Source: Hysterangium stoloniferum (taxonomy: Eukaryota > Basidiomycota > Agaricomycetes > Hysterangiales > Hysterangiaceae). Taken from it: DNA of 64,000 nt. The notes under the pieces were generated by a model that had not been told where the DNA came from, ran no database searches, and saw nothing but the letters and a program-made list of their open reading frames with translations. The stretch lies in contig WHVD01000053.1 in assembly GCA_015178975.1 (NCBI GenBank), forward strand, positions 124,001 through 188,000, written 5' to 3'. Shown piece after piece: positions 48,062 to 58,549 of this stretch; within the stretch, counting starts at the first letter, position 1, and the number at the start of each line of letters is the position of its first letter. The position numbers and the translations under genes are program-made.

Positions 48062-49299
48062 TGTGAGGTATAAGCATTATCTCATAAGGTTCTCTGAATT
48101 TTCTTTGAATTATTTAATATTTTCTCGGATTTATTGTATTTTTATTATGCATACTATGAAAATTAAGGCCTTATTCCTTTTAACTTCACATAATAATAGC
48201 ATATATGGGTCCATATTACACTATTATTACTTATTTAATTTATTATAATTTTTAACTAATTATTTTGCATTTATCTACTTAGTTATTGCTTTGTGGTACC
48301 TTGCTGCATCCTTGTTTGCTCTTTTTTAGTGTCATGTGACTTATTAGATAAGCCTCCGACCCTCGGGATATCATACAGTCATGGATGTGACTGTAACGAC
48401 TCGAGTCATCGTTTTGCTTCCGTCCTGGGACTGCGGCCTTGAACCTTCAAGTTCAAGCAAAAGGTTGGGACCCTTGTCTCAGACAGGGGAGTCATAAAAT
48501 AAATAAAGGGTAAAAATAAGTAGAACATGAGATCATTATGACCTAAATAATGACCTCATAAAATAAATAAATAGTTAATTATTTAGTTATCAAAATGTAT
48601 ATAAGGAGGGCCAAGTTTCCAATATAAATAATCTTATCTCACATATTTTACTGCACAGCTCAGAAGCTTATCTCATCATCCTAAGGACAATAATGGACTT
48701 AGTCTGATATACTAACTGCAAGCACCTACACTTGCAGAATCTAGAACTCTTTGTCAGCACTCTTGAACTTAGCTAAGTTCCCCCAGCCTCACAGCTACCT
48801 TTTAGGCTTATTAAATACATAATAAACCTAATAAGTATCCTTACTGAAATTCCTGCCAACACTTAGATTACTCAAGGCCCATACCTAAGTTAGTGAATTA
48901 ATCAAGTACAAGCACTCAATTAATCCAATACAAATTACTTTCTCTATTAATAAAATATTTAACTCCTTGTTACATATCTATTAATAGTTACAAATAAGCA
49001 TACAAGAAACCGAAGGCTTTATATCAAGTCTCTGCTAAGCTACCGTGCATATACTCAGCTTCCAGCCCCTATTCTCAAGGAATAGTTCTTTTATTTGCTA
49101 AAAGAGTCACATGTATATTGTTCTATTGAACCTTTCAATAATCAAAATAAGCATTGATTTTAGTTGTTTAAGCTTAATAGTGCAACTAATTAATCTATCA
49201 GTATTTAAATTACTGGACCTTTGCTTGTTTTATTGTTGAAGCTCTGTGACACTATAGCATATATTGAGCTATCTAAGAGAAACCTCTAAATACATTACA
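48062..49299 (+). mobile_element. Solo LTR (family A, 1238 bp) inside the Copia element
   Basis: It reads TGTGAGGTATAAGCATTATC to AATACATTACA, flanked by TTGCC (48057-48061 and 49300-49304). A promoter-like TATATAAGGAGGGCC lies near 48597. It is inverse to the copy at 33099-34382. Confidence 0.92.
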
Positions 49300-49664
49300 T
49301 TGCCCCTCCTTGCCACCACCTTTGATCGGCTATAATGTGCCCGATCTGGCTGCAATTTGGGTTGAAACATATCAAGTTTTGATTTTGAGCTGTGGAGGTA
49401 TTCCTGGAGTTCCGGGAGTTATTTCTAGGGCCTGCACTTCATTGCTGGCCTTTAGTATTTGCTAGGAGTGCTTGATTGTTGTTATTAGTTGTATTTGAGG
49501 GTTTCTTTGATTTTCTGTATTCATATTCTGCCTTGACCATTGTGATTAGGCTTGTAGGGGTTAGAATAGTACCAGTGGCTGTTGCAGAAGTCATTACAGT
49601 GTTCATCATGACATGGTTTGTCAGTGAGTTTCTCAAGTGTGACTATACATAGTGGCCCATAACC

Positions 49665-49981
49665 TGTTAAGTTGCAGACAAGGACATGGAAGGATTGGGT
49701 GTGTCTATGTATCTCAGTGAGTGAACAACTTTCACTGAGGTATGTGGTGAATATTGCATCCTTTTATTTACTCTGTAATTGTTTAGGGAAGTCTTTAGGA
49801 GAGTAAAAAGGAGGGATTTAGATACTCAAAGTTTGTCATCCAAAAAGAGATGTATGTATAATCAAAGGAGTTGGTTCCCCTTTACGGCATCATAGTATAC
49901 ACATGTGCATATATGTGCATACACTCATCATTGCAGGTCCAATCTTGGTCTAGGTTTATGTGAAGACTTGCATTATTAACA
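49665..49981 (-). repeat. 5' LTR of the Copia element
   Basis: It ends at the primer-binding-type site GGTTATGGGCC (minus strand). Its other end matches the 3' LTR remnant at 44717-44784. Confidence 0.8.
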
Positions 49982-49984
49982 AAT

Positions 49985-50380
49985 GTTGTGACTGTGACAG
50001 TTGTGACAATCCGCCTCATTACTCCTGGGAAGGTGGAGACAGCTGTAGAGGTCACCAGAGTTCTGCAGGATGTGGTAAATCAGCCTGTATCACCAGATAC
50101 CATGAGGGGACATCTGAAAAAGGCTGGGATGAAGGCAGTAGTGAAGATGAAGAAGCCACTTCTCAGTGTGAGGCATAAGATGGAGAGGTTGGACTTTGCA
50201 GAAGCACACAAGGACTGGACACTGGAGGACTGGAAGATGGTTGTTTGGTCAGATGAGACCAAAATCAATCATTTGTGGTCAGATAGGAAGAATTTTGGCA
50301 TGGAAGAAGGGTGGGGAGGTCCTCAGTGGTGGTGGTTGGAGTGTGGGAACCATCCATATAAGGTATGTCACTCAAAGAAG
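49985..50380 (+). pseudogene. Tc1-type transposase fragment
   Basis: One open frame carries a helix-turn-helix part (PVSPDTMRGHLKKAGMKAV) and the first catalytic block, WTLEDWKMVVWSDETKIN. It lacks both the start and the DNE part of the DD34E triad. Ends and inverted repeats are missing. It abuts the Copia 5' LTR on the left. Confidence 0.75.
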
Positions 50381-50384
50381 AGGG

Positions 50385-50460
50385 ACCCATCTGCTGGAAT
50401 GCTTCCAGGAAAGAGAATTGTATTCAGGAGGTATGACCTTCTGACCTTAAGGTGTTGTAC
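50385..50460 (-). pseudogene. Fragment of an F-box/LRR gene
   Basis: On the minus strand, LFPGSIPADGSL with flanking sequence matches LFPGSIPADGVL of the F-box protein (exon 2, near 14785-14820). DNA similarity runs about 70 bp at roughly three in four positions. It directly follows the Tc1 transposase fragment. Confidence 0.6.
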
Positions 50461-50575
50461 ATCTGAACATTGTATATCACCAGAGGTGGCATTACACTTT
50501 ATGATGCTGGCCTAGTACACCAATGAGGTTCAGAGTGTTGGATGCTTGCTGGCTGAAATATGAGTCATTGTGTGT

Positions 50576-50985
50576 GTTAGAGTATGATATTACAGCTTTA
50601 TGATGTTCTATGTTACTCCCTATATTTTTCTGATATTTTTAGTATTTTTCTTGTTTATGGGTCTAGGCTTAAAAAAGCACAATCTATAGCTTGTTTTCAA
50701 CCCTACAGATGCCACAACACTCCCATCCACATCTCTACACACTCTACTACACATCCACCCTCACAAACACCTTGTACTTTGTTTGGTCACAACTCAGCCA
50801 TTTCTGGATTTGGATGATTCCTAGGACATTTTTTCATCATCACTTACTCTACAAGGCTGTGATGTCAAATCTTAAATATGTAGGTGCCAATACAATGTCC
50901 ACTACAAAATTGCTCCTTACAGTATCACTTTTATTGGTGCTGTTTTGTGTTGTTTAGGTGCTTTTGGATCTTATTGTGTGGTGTG
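50576..50985 (+). repeat. Dispersed repeat, copy of the 15984 family
   Basis: It starts GTTAGAGTATGATATTACAG as at 15984 and shares the stretch CTATATTTTTCTGATATTT. Its middle part also matches the inverse of 28480-28650. It is probably an LTR fragment. Confidence 0.5.
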
Positions 50986-50991
50986 ACCAAG

Positions 50992-51823
50992 TGTTACGAC
51001 CGGACAATCCTGCCAGACTCTGGGCACTAACCCGTACGCCCCCACGCACTACAAGCACCAATCGTCTGTTTATAAGATTTCCCGCCCAGACTCCGTTATG
51101 ACAAGACTTGTTACGTTTGACCTCATTACGACACATATCAGTCACTGGACTTCCCCCGGACTCCATCTCTGTCTATGTCCGTCTTCGTCCCACGCATCAG
51201 TCCCCGCTTAGAATCCCGTCACCGCTCTAATCGAGCCCCGTTCCCATTTTAGTCAAATGACCTGTCACGATTTAGGACTCCGCTCCCGCTCCGTTTCCCG
51301 TTATGGGTTATGCTTTGTCACGATTCGGACTCCGCTCTGTTCCGTTCCGTTCCTAACACCAATTTGGTGTTTACTATTCCCATTTTATGTTTTGTTAGTT
51401 TCATTTCATTATTACTGGATTTGGTATGTCATGCATTCCACGGTCTATATAAACTGGCAGATGTTGTACATACAATCCAGTCAGAAAATTAGCTTAGATT
51501 CCCCCCAGTAATCTAATAATATTTTCCGCTCTAAACCTTACTTGATTCACATCGCTCGCACTAGTCGGAGCCCATGGGCTCCGGCGCATCTATCTCTCTC
51601 AACCAACTCGACTCACAACCCACAACCTCCGACTTACAACCCACAACCCCCAACTTACGACCTACGACCCACGAACCCTGCCCAGACTCCCTGGGATCCC
51701 CATCTGTCTGTTTGAAATTGGACAACACGATCTAGCGAGGGCGCAGCCTATAAGCTGAAGCCAAGTCCTACCGGATATCCTGCGGGTTTCTCCGGAGACC
51801 CGGCCTGTGTGTGTATTCTAACA
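50992..51823 (+). mobile_element. Solo LTR (family H, 832 bp), fossil
   Basis: It reads TGTTACGACCGGACAATCC to GTGTATTCTAACA, flanked by CCAAG (50987-50991 and 51824-51828). TATATAAACTGGCAG is a promoter-like site near 51448. CpGs are well kept, so this is one of the younger copies. Confidence 0.92.
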
Positions 51824-51828
51824 CCAAG

Positions 51829-52620
51829 CCTTTGATCTGGTCATTTGGTGGTGTTGTTAGAGATCTCTACAAACTGTCTTTGACTATCTTCCCACTTGTC
51901 AGACACCTCTGACTATTCCTTGGGTCTGTGGCATGCTATTTGTCATTTCTATGTATATCACAGTCTCTTAAACACATTGCACTTGAACTGTTGGCATATC
52001 AATGTCAACATGGGTGGACTGTGTAGGTCCAAGAGAACACCATACATATGTATCATGCCAGCCACTTTGTTAGAGCATTGCACCCAGACAGGGAGCAAAG
52101 TGGAAGAATCAGGCTGCTTCTCTTTCCCAGTGGCAATGGAAAGACAATTCTCCATATGCAACAGCCCAATTATCTAATGTTTACAACCCTTATAATTGGG
52201 CTCCTCCAAGGTAACAGAACATTTGTGACTATCACTGGATGTCATGGCATGTCAGGATCAGTTAGTATTAAACTAAGTATTTAAAAAGTAGCTGACTGGA
52301 CAAGCAGTTGTAACACTGCCTAGGTTCAAAGGGTTACTTTGATATTGCCAGGAAGGTAAAACACTGGCCCAGATGGTCCTGATAATATGTGGTCTAAAAG
52401 TGAATAGGCATAGAATAAGCAACTCACTTCACATCATAGGAGAGCCTGCAGAGTGCAAGAGATATTGAATTGGCTAATAATATTATGTCAAATACTCCCA
52501 GTACTTCTGGTGATGTCACTTGCACATTTTGCAACAGTCCTAGTCACATTCAGGATGACTATTTTTCAGTATATAGCTACATGGAACCTGTGAAGAGTCA
52601 TGTAAATAACCACTCTGTGT
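51829..52620. mobile_element. Rearranged Copia fragments, fossil
   Basis: 51829-51990 is the inverse of 28190-28350. 52060-52330 matches 27900-28150 in the same direction (gag N-terminal piece, minus strand). 52480-52560 carries a CCHC-like CTFCNSPSHIQDD piece on the plus strand. The mixed directions point to inversions or several joined fragments. It is CpG-poor and old. Confidence 0.55.
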
Positions 52621-53629
52621 ATGAAGAATATTGACTGTTTAAAATACAGTTTTGATAATAAAGAGAAAGAAGGAAACAAACTAGTTATAGTCTGTCAAAG
52701 CTGAGAGTAACTGTATAGTTGCTTGGTGACTGAGATCATAGGGATTCAAGTTTTTAGGACTGGGAAAGCTACCAGGACTTGGATGCCACCATATCAGGAC
52801 CTATGTTGTACAAGATGACCTATCAATTGGACTCTGACTGGATATAGGGCCAGCTAAATGCTTGAAGATCTTTGCCTCAATCTGTTCCTGAGCCTGTTTG
52901 ACATCTGGTTTATTATGCCCCATGTTTGTTCCTATTCCATATCAACCATTGTCCTTAGTATGGTCAACCCTGCCTTCTTTCTTGTTTGCCTATTTTGTCT
53001 TTTTATCTAACTGGATTAGTCATACAATAATCCCTAGTTCTATATAATCTAGTATATGTTTGTACTTACAATCCAATCAGAAAATGAACTTAGCACCAAC
53101 TTACTATTCTACCTAGGAGGATGTCTGAAAACTATCAAGTATATCAAATTCTAATCTACTCTAAAGGTCATTTAAATATCTGGGATTTGATTCAAACATA
53201 ATTTGGTTTTCAAACTTTGGGAATCTTTAACCTCATTTGTATATTATGAAACAAAGCATCTTTCAGGAGTTGAATAGATGATGAAAGAGTTTAGTAGATT
53301 AAAACATGAAGACTTTTAAAAAGCATATTTTTTAATGGTTCCATTTCATGCATGTGTATGTCATTGACATCTCTGAATACATATGTATTACATTGGAATG
53401 GGTCTGTCAATCTGAACAGATTTCTACTTGATTCAATATACCAAGAATATATAGATGGTTTCACTTAATAAAGAAAGCCACAGGATGAAAAATCTCCAAT
53501 GATATCTCACATATTTTACTGGGAAATAACTACAGTTTAGCTTTTAAAAAACAAAGTACCAACAAAAGTATTAGCAAGTATTTACATAACTTGAAAACCA
53601 TATACAGTATGTACAGTAGGTTCTATTAA
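52621..53629. other. CpG-poor debris
   Basis: About 52870-53100 is LTR-like and inverse to 29590-29820. The rest shows no gene or structure. Confidence 0.4.
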
Positions 53630-55380
53630 TTGACTCTGAATTGTGTAGGATGTAATATGGTGATTGACATGTGGTCATTCCATAGTTGGGGGGTTTTCAA
53701 CACCTTTGCCCTTGTTGGGGGCTGCAGACTCTTCTTCATGTTCAGAGGCATCTGGATTCTCCAGTATTTGGGATTCATCTGTGGTGTCTGGGTTGTGTCT
53801 GGATGTCTGGCTGGTATACAAAATGAGTGGTGACTGGAGTGTAGTGGGCTCTGGTTGTTCAGATGGTTTCTTTCTTGGAGGCATGATTGCAATCTGCGAG
53901 ATTTGATCAGAAAATACTGTTAGGCATGGGGCTCACAGGTGGGTCTCCAGGGAAACCCGTGGAAGTTCTGGGAAGGATACAGCTTTGTATGATACAGAGA
54001 GTCAGCACATATAGAATGGAGTCCGGGTTATCTGGGTGGAGTCCAGTGGTGAGATCACACAATATAGAGAGTCAGATACTTATAGGTTGCATTCTGGGTC
54101 CCAGTGGGTTTCCCAGTCCTAAAAAGAAGGTCAGAAATGAGTTTTACAAATAATGAGTCAGGATTAGAAAGAGAAAATGCATTGAGATGGATAATCTTGG
54201 AAACATGGGGAGAGTCAATGCAACCCTCTGTCTATGCAGATTCTGGAGGGTTGCTTACTCTTTTTTTTGACTCCCTGACCAGTTTCTCCTTGGACATTGA
54301 AGTTGTAGGGGAAGTTGCTGCATGAGCCTTGGAAGAGTTTGACTTAACGGTGCAGTCAGAAACCTTGTGTCCACCTTTCCTGCAGAAAAGGCAGAGGTTG
54401 TCATCCATGCATCATTGTTTCTCCTTCAGGGTGAGTTTACTGTCAGAACCCAACAAATGGGAATTGTCAGATTTATTGGAAGTTGACTGTTTCTCCTTGT
54501 TGGATTTCTTGTCTTTCTTCTGATCTGAATTTGTTTTGCCAGTATTATTGCCAGAGCTGCTGGAGCTATTGCCAAAATTGTTGCCAGAAGACTTGCTAGT
54601 TGACACCTTATTGCTTTGAGAATGTTCCATCAGATTTTCTTGGGAAATTTCTGCTTTTCATTCCCAATAGCAGGCATCATATTTCTGAGCTTTCATCCAC
54701 ATCAGTTGGAGAATTTTTGGCTTTCCTTCTTTGCAGATGTTGTCTTTTATGCATGATGGAAGACCCATATAGAAATGGTGTCTGAGGGCAGAATTATCCC
54801 AACCACAGCATGCAGTGAGAGTATTGAACTTTGATGAGATAATTGGAAACTCATTGATTGTCCTTCATCTTAAGTGCCATCAGTTCATTTTCTGCTTCAC
54901 CAGATTGATTGTAAGGTCCAAAATTAGTTTCCAGTTCTTTGACAAATGTGTCCCAGTTATCAAGCCATGCAGGTGTCTGGTCAGAAATTATGGAAAGTCC
55001 AGGTTTGAACCAATCCTGAGTGGTATCCTTGAGATAAGAGTGTGCAAAATTGACTTTTTGACTGTCAGATTTAAATGTAGTGTGTGGATCACAGAAACTG
55101 AAATGGCATTGAAGGAGATTTTTCAAAATATTCAGGTCCTTGCCAGTAAATGGTTCAGGTTCTTTGACTCCAGTACAGGAGGATTCTTTGCTTTCCTCAG
55201 TGTATTTCAGATAGTTAGTGAACTTCACAATGGAGTTGATGAACATCATTTCAGTCAGATTGTCAGAAGTTTTCTTTTTCAATTTGTCCAGCTGATCTTC
55301 CTCATCATTGTTGGAAACTTTGGGAGCATTGGGATCTTTTGCTACCTCGATGACTTTTTCAATGGAAGCTGACATTGTGG
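53630..55380 (-). mobile_element. Gypsy-type gag region with LTR-like piece, fossil
   Basis: A gag N-terminal to middle frame at 54851-55375 holds FTGKDLNILKNLLQCHFSF and FVKELETNFGPYN, followed by a CCHC-like region near 54360-54430. A second gag-start-like frame (MPPRKKPSEQPEP) lies at 53675-53884. Between them an LTR-like stretch starting TGTTAGGCATGGGG (about 53920) shares words with family H. Pol is absent. It is broken in several places and CpG-poor. Confidence 0.65.
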
Positions 55381-55852
55381 GCTAAACTGGGCTTTGGGTT
55401 GAGTGGTATAAAGTTGCAATGGGGATCAAAGTTGGGATGGTCCTTTGGCAGCTTTGTGTTTGGGAGTGAGTTGCAGGATTGAGATCTGATATACTGTTAA
55501 GTGCCATGTTGGGAACTTATTCCAGAACTATCAGGAAATAACTGGAAACTCAGAAACTTCTAGATAGGGTCAGGATGTCAGCTTCAGCTTATGTGCTTTG
55601 CCCATATGCAAATGCTCAGAAAGTCCTTAATTTCAGAGGATGGATTTACACTGGAAGCTTATGTCTTCAGTAGTAGTAACTTTGCAAGGAAACACCAGAT
55701 ACAGTGCAACTTTAGACCATGAGGAGTGTTTTCTTACGATCGGAAATAAAGCATAAAGGACTCAACAGGCTGTTAAAGAACAATATTGATATCGGAGAGA
55801 ACTTGATTCCCGGTCTGCAAGAGGTTTTTTCACAATCTCAGTGTTTTTTCCC
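55381..55852. other. Border of a host-like island
   Basis: CpG returns from about 55730. No gene is seen. Confidence 0.4.
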
Positions 55853-56470
55853 TTAGGATAATTCGGTAGAATAATTATGTTCAAAATCCAGTTGGAGTTG
55901 CATTGAGACATGTATGCCTGGAGGAGCACTGTACAGATTCTGATTGTGCTTCCTATTGGATAGGGCCACGTATCCAAGCCTACGGCTACTCATACTTGTT
56001 TCATCGATTCTCATTGAGGAAGGGGCTGCATCTAAGAGGCGAGATTGTGAAACAGAGCAAATATCATAAGGGCACTCACCCTGCAAGTCTGTAATGGCCT
56101 GCACACACATTTTAGTGCACAACTGAAAAGCTCTGCTCATAACATGTTCAATTAATTTAGAAGTGGGGGACAATGGTTGTAATTGCGGAGCAAAAGCGAG
56201 AAAAACAAATCGGGCATAAATATGTGAATGAATCTCTGTCTGTCGATAAGTGTTATCCCACGTCAAGTGTATAGCACTGTTATAAAACCAGTAACTGACC
56301 AGAGGGTTTATTAGTTGTAGCCTCATGTTTCTTAATCCAATAAGTAACACACTGGGAGCACATGGCTCAGCCTGGATTATTGAAAGAAAAGGAAGGATAA
56401 GGGACAGCCCCATGCTTCAAGGCTCGTGTGTAGGTGAATAATTCAAACATGATGAATGCCACGATGATCG
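55853..56470 (-). pseudogene. Possible host membrane-protein gene remnant
   Basis: An open minus-strand stretch contains a likely 54-nt GT-AG intron (about 56035-56088) joining AITDLQ to APSSMRIDETS. It runs on through SSRRLGYVALSNRKHNQNLY to the stop at 55853. Upstream pieces FELFTYTRALKHG and LIEHVMSRAFQL faintly recall the C-terminal half of DUF6533-like membrane proteins. I see no start and no sure family. CpG is ordinary. It may be a real gene whose 5' exons I failed to place. Confidence 0.35.
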
Positions 56471-56829
56471 CTCTGTAGACTATTATTTTTAACAGTTGCT
56501 ACCATTGTCATAATTCGTAGGTAGCGGGATGCATTGTGGATCCATCATGATGGAGCTACATATAAATTCATGTGTACTCACTATTGATTGAATGCCGCTC
56601 CAGGATCACATGGGTGTTACAGGTTGCACTAACCAAACATTCATCGTGAAAGTTACAAGTCACCATCTTAACCTTCCTTGTTAAGTGCTTATCCTCTTGT
56701 ACAACCCCCAAATATAAAATAACAGTTCTTTCGGTACTGCACTTTTGAGAAGACATGTCATTACCCATCGAAGATGAGAATTATTCCATCAATCTCAGTT
56801 TGAGCCCAGAGTTGTCTATGGGAGGGCCA
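56471..56829. other. Host-like spacer, nothing recognised
   Basis: A 66-aa minus-strand frame at 56568-56768 has no motif. There is no repeat. Confidence 0.4.
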
Positions 56830-57190
56830 TGGTTCTGGCACACAGTGAGAGGGGAAGGGGATAGCTCAGCTGGGTGGAGCGTATGGAGGTGTTGACATCA
56901 CTCAAGTAGGTGTACTGAGGGAAGTGTTGGGTTGAGTGTACTTGGTAGAGCCCAAGGTGGAGCCCAAGGAAAGAGGTTGCCATTTTGTTCCCAGGGATAT
57001 GTGCAAGTGGTGTCACTCAGTGAGGAAGCGTCGACACTGCAGCAGGTAGTGTTCTACAGTCTCTGGAGTATGGCATTTTGGGCAAAGCGGGGATGTAACT
57101 ACACCTATTTGGGACAGGTATTCATTGAGGCCTACAAAGCCCATTCTGAGTTGGGTGAGGATATGGCAGGATTGCCAGGGAAGTCTCTGT
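56830..57190 (-). pseudogene. LINE (non-LTR retrotransposon) 3' fragment with zf-RVT motif
   Basis: The minus strand reads HILTQLRMGFVGLNEYLSQI then GVVTSPLCPKCHTPETVEHY and LLQCRRFLTE. This is the CPxC...EHxLxxC zinc-binding motif found after the reverse transcriptase in fungal LINEs. One stop follows FLTE. The reverse transcriptase and endonuclease are absent, as expected for a 5'-truncated copy. Confidence 0.78.
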
Positions 57191-57340
57191 TAGAATTGGA
57201 AATACAATATCTATCAGTGTGCAGGCTATTGTAAGTCCCAAGTAGGCATCAGTCCAGATGTGACTGTATGTGTCCCAGTAGGCATTAGACATCCCTATAG
57301 TATATGTATATATAATCCATTATATTACACTAGACCATAA

Positions 57341-57415
57341 GGTCCAGTAGCTCAGTGGTTAAGAGCACTGGTATATATAGCCAGGAGGTCCTTGGTTCAA
57401 TCCCAGGCTGGGTCA
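57341..57415 (+). tRNA. tRNA-like cloverleaf (tRNA pseudogene or SINE head)
   Basis: A full cloverleaf can be drawn. The acceptor GGTCCAG pairs with CTGGGTC (G-T wobbles allowed). The D stem is GCTC/GAGC. The anticodon stem CTGGT/GCCAG closes a 7-nt loop ATATATA. The T stem CTTGG/CCAGG closes TTCAATC. The A box is TAGCTCAGTGG and the B box GGTTCAATCCC. A T run follows within 10 bp. The implied anticodon ATA is almost never used in eukaryotes, so a pseudogene or tRNA-derived SINE head is likelier than a working tRNA. Confidence 0.65.
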
Positions 57416-57789
57416 ATTCTTTTCTATACCTTTAATAGTCTTACCATATAATTTGAGCACCCCTGGGGGGACTTGTCAAATCTTGATAGTTTTCTTGCAC
57501 TGGGAGAGGTGCCCCACTCCATTTGCCACTCAATGTTGATAGTTATCTTGTGGTTGTTAACTTTTCAGTGAAAATATGACCAGACCTATAGAGGATGAGT
57601 GCAATACTGTCTGAGTGATATTGTTGGTTATAAACACATGGGGGGTCACATCCATAACTACAGGGATTATATACTAATAACAATATCGGTAATTGATGTG
57701 AGAATTAGTGCCCCTGGTCACTATACGACTCCAGCTGCTCACTTTACCTGAAAATCTAACAGTGGTGTGCTCTTAGCACTGTGGCACTC
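57416..57789. other. Spacer after the tRNA-like unit
   Basis: The first few bases include a TTTT terminator-like run. The rest has no gene; it could be the body of a SINE, but no second copy is seen in this window. Confidence 0.4.
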
Positions 57790-58140
57790 TGAACATGTAT
57801 AAAAGGAGGCACAATTCTCTGAATAAATCATCCAATCTTACAACTATTGATAGCACAGCTCAGAAGCAAATTTTCTTCATACTAAAGGACAGAATAATAG
57901 CCTTAGTGAAATTATCTAACTGCAAGCACCTACACCTGTAGCATCTTGAACTCTTTGTCAGAACTTAGCTAATTCATCTAAGTTCCCTCAGCCCTTGGAA
58001 AACCTTTATGCTTACTAATCACAGATTAAATCTAAAGTTCTTATTACTGAAATCCCTGCCTGTTTAGATTATTCAAGAGCCCACATTAACAGCACAGTTA
58101 ATCAATCTTTAAACAAATGCTTGGATATTTGTGTAATGGT
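57790..58140 (+). mobile_element. Fragment of a family A/C LTR, fossil
   Basis: It matches about 61850-62200 of the solo LTR at 61365: CTAACTGCAAGCACCTACAC, CTTGAACTCTTTGTCAG and CAATCTTTAAACAAANGCTT. Both ends are missing and it is CpG-poor. Confidence 0.65.
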
Positions 58141-58545
58141 AGCAGACTTGAGCAGGCTTGGAATTGGGTGGCTGGGCCATCACCATTGTTCTAGAAGATA
58201 AGGGGTAAAAGAGAGGGTACTTTATTTTTTGATCATTACAGTGTTTCAGTCCTATTATTTGTTGTCAGGTCCTTAGTCTATTGTTGCTTGCATAAATAGG
58301 TAAACTCCCACTAGTCACAGGAGTTATTTTTCAAATTGGAGCCTATTCCTACTCTGTTCATTTCTCTTCATAAGAGCTCAAGCTGAGGGATTACACTCTT
58401 TCCAAAGCTGAACCTTACACTTTTTAAGTATCTTGTCTCCAATTCTGTATTCTTTTTATATTTTCTACTAGTAGACTGATCACCCACTAGGTTTTAAACA
58501 AAAACACATGAGCACGCAACAAAAACAAATAAATACAATTACTAT
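58141..58545. other. CpG-poor spacer, nothing recognised
   Basis: There is no open frame of note and no repeat end. Confidence 0.4.
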
Positions 58546-58549
58546 TAAG

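Larger units (their letters stand above)
44715..49981 (-). mobile_element. Copia (Ty1) element with nested solo LTR, fossil
   Basis: In minus orientation: 5' LTR 49665-49981 (317 bp, TGTTAATAATG to AACTTAACA), primer-binding-type site GGTTATGGGCC, gag piece about 49439-49636, protease (DSGAN) about 47870, pre-integrase about 47450-47730, integrase about 46930-47250, reverse transcriptase about 45310-45960 and RNase H about 44970-45360. The purine tract and a remnant of the 3' LTR lie at 44717-44784. The LTR remnants differ at about 7 of 68 sites, so the element is old. It is broken in many places, CpG-poor, and cut by a Tc1 end on the left. A family A solo LTR sits inside (48062-49299). Confidence 0.85.
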
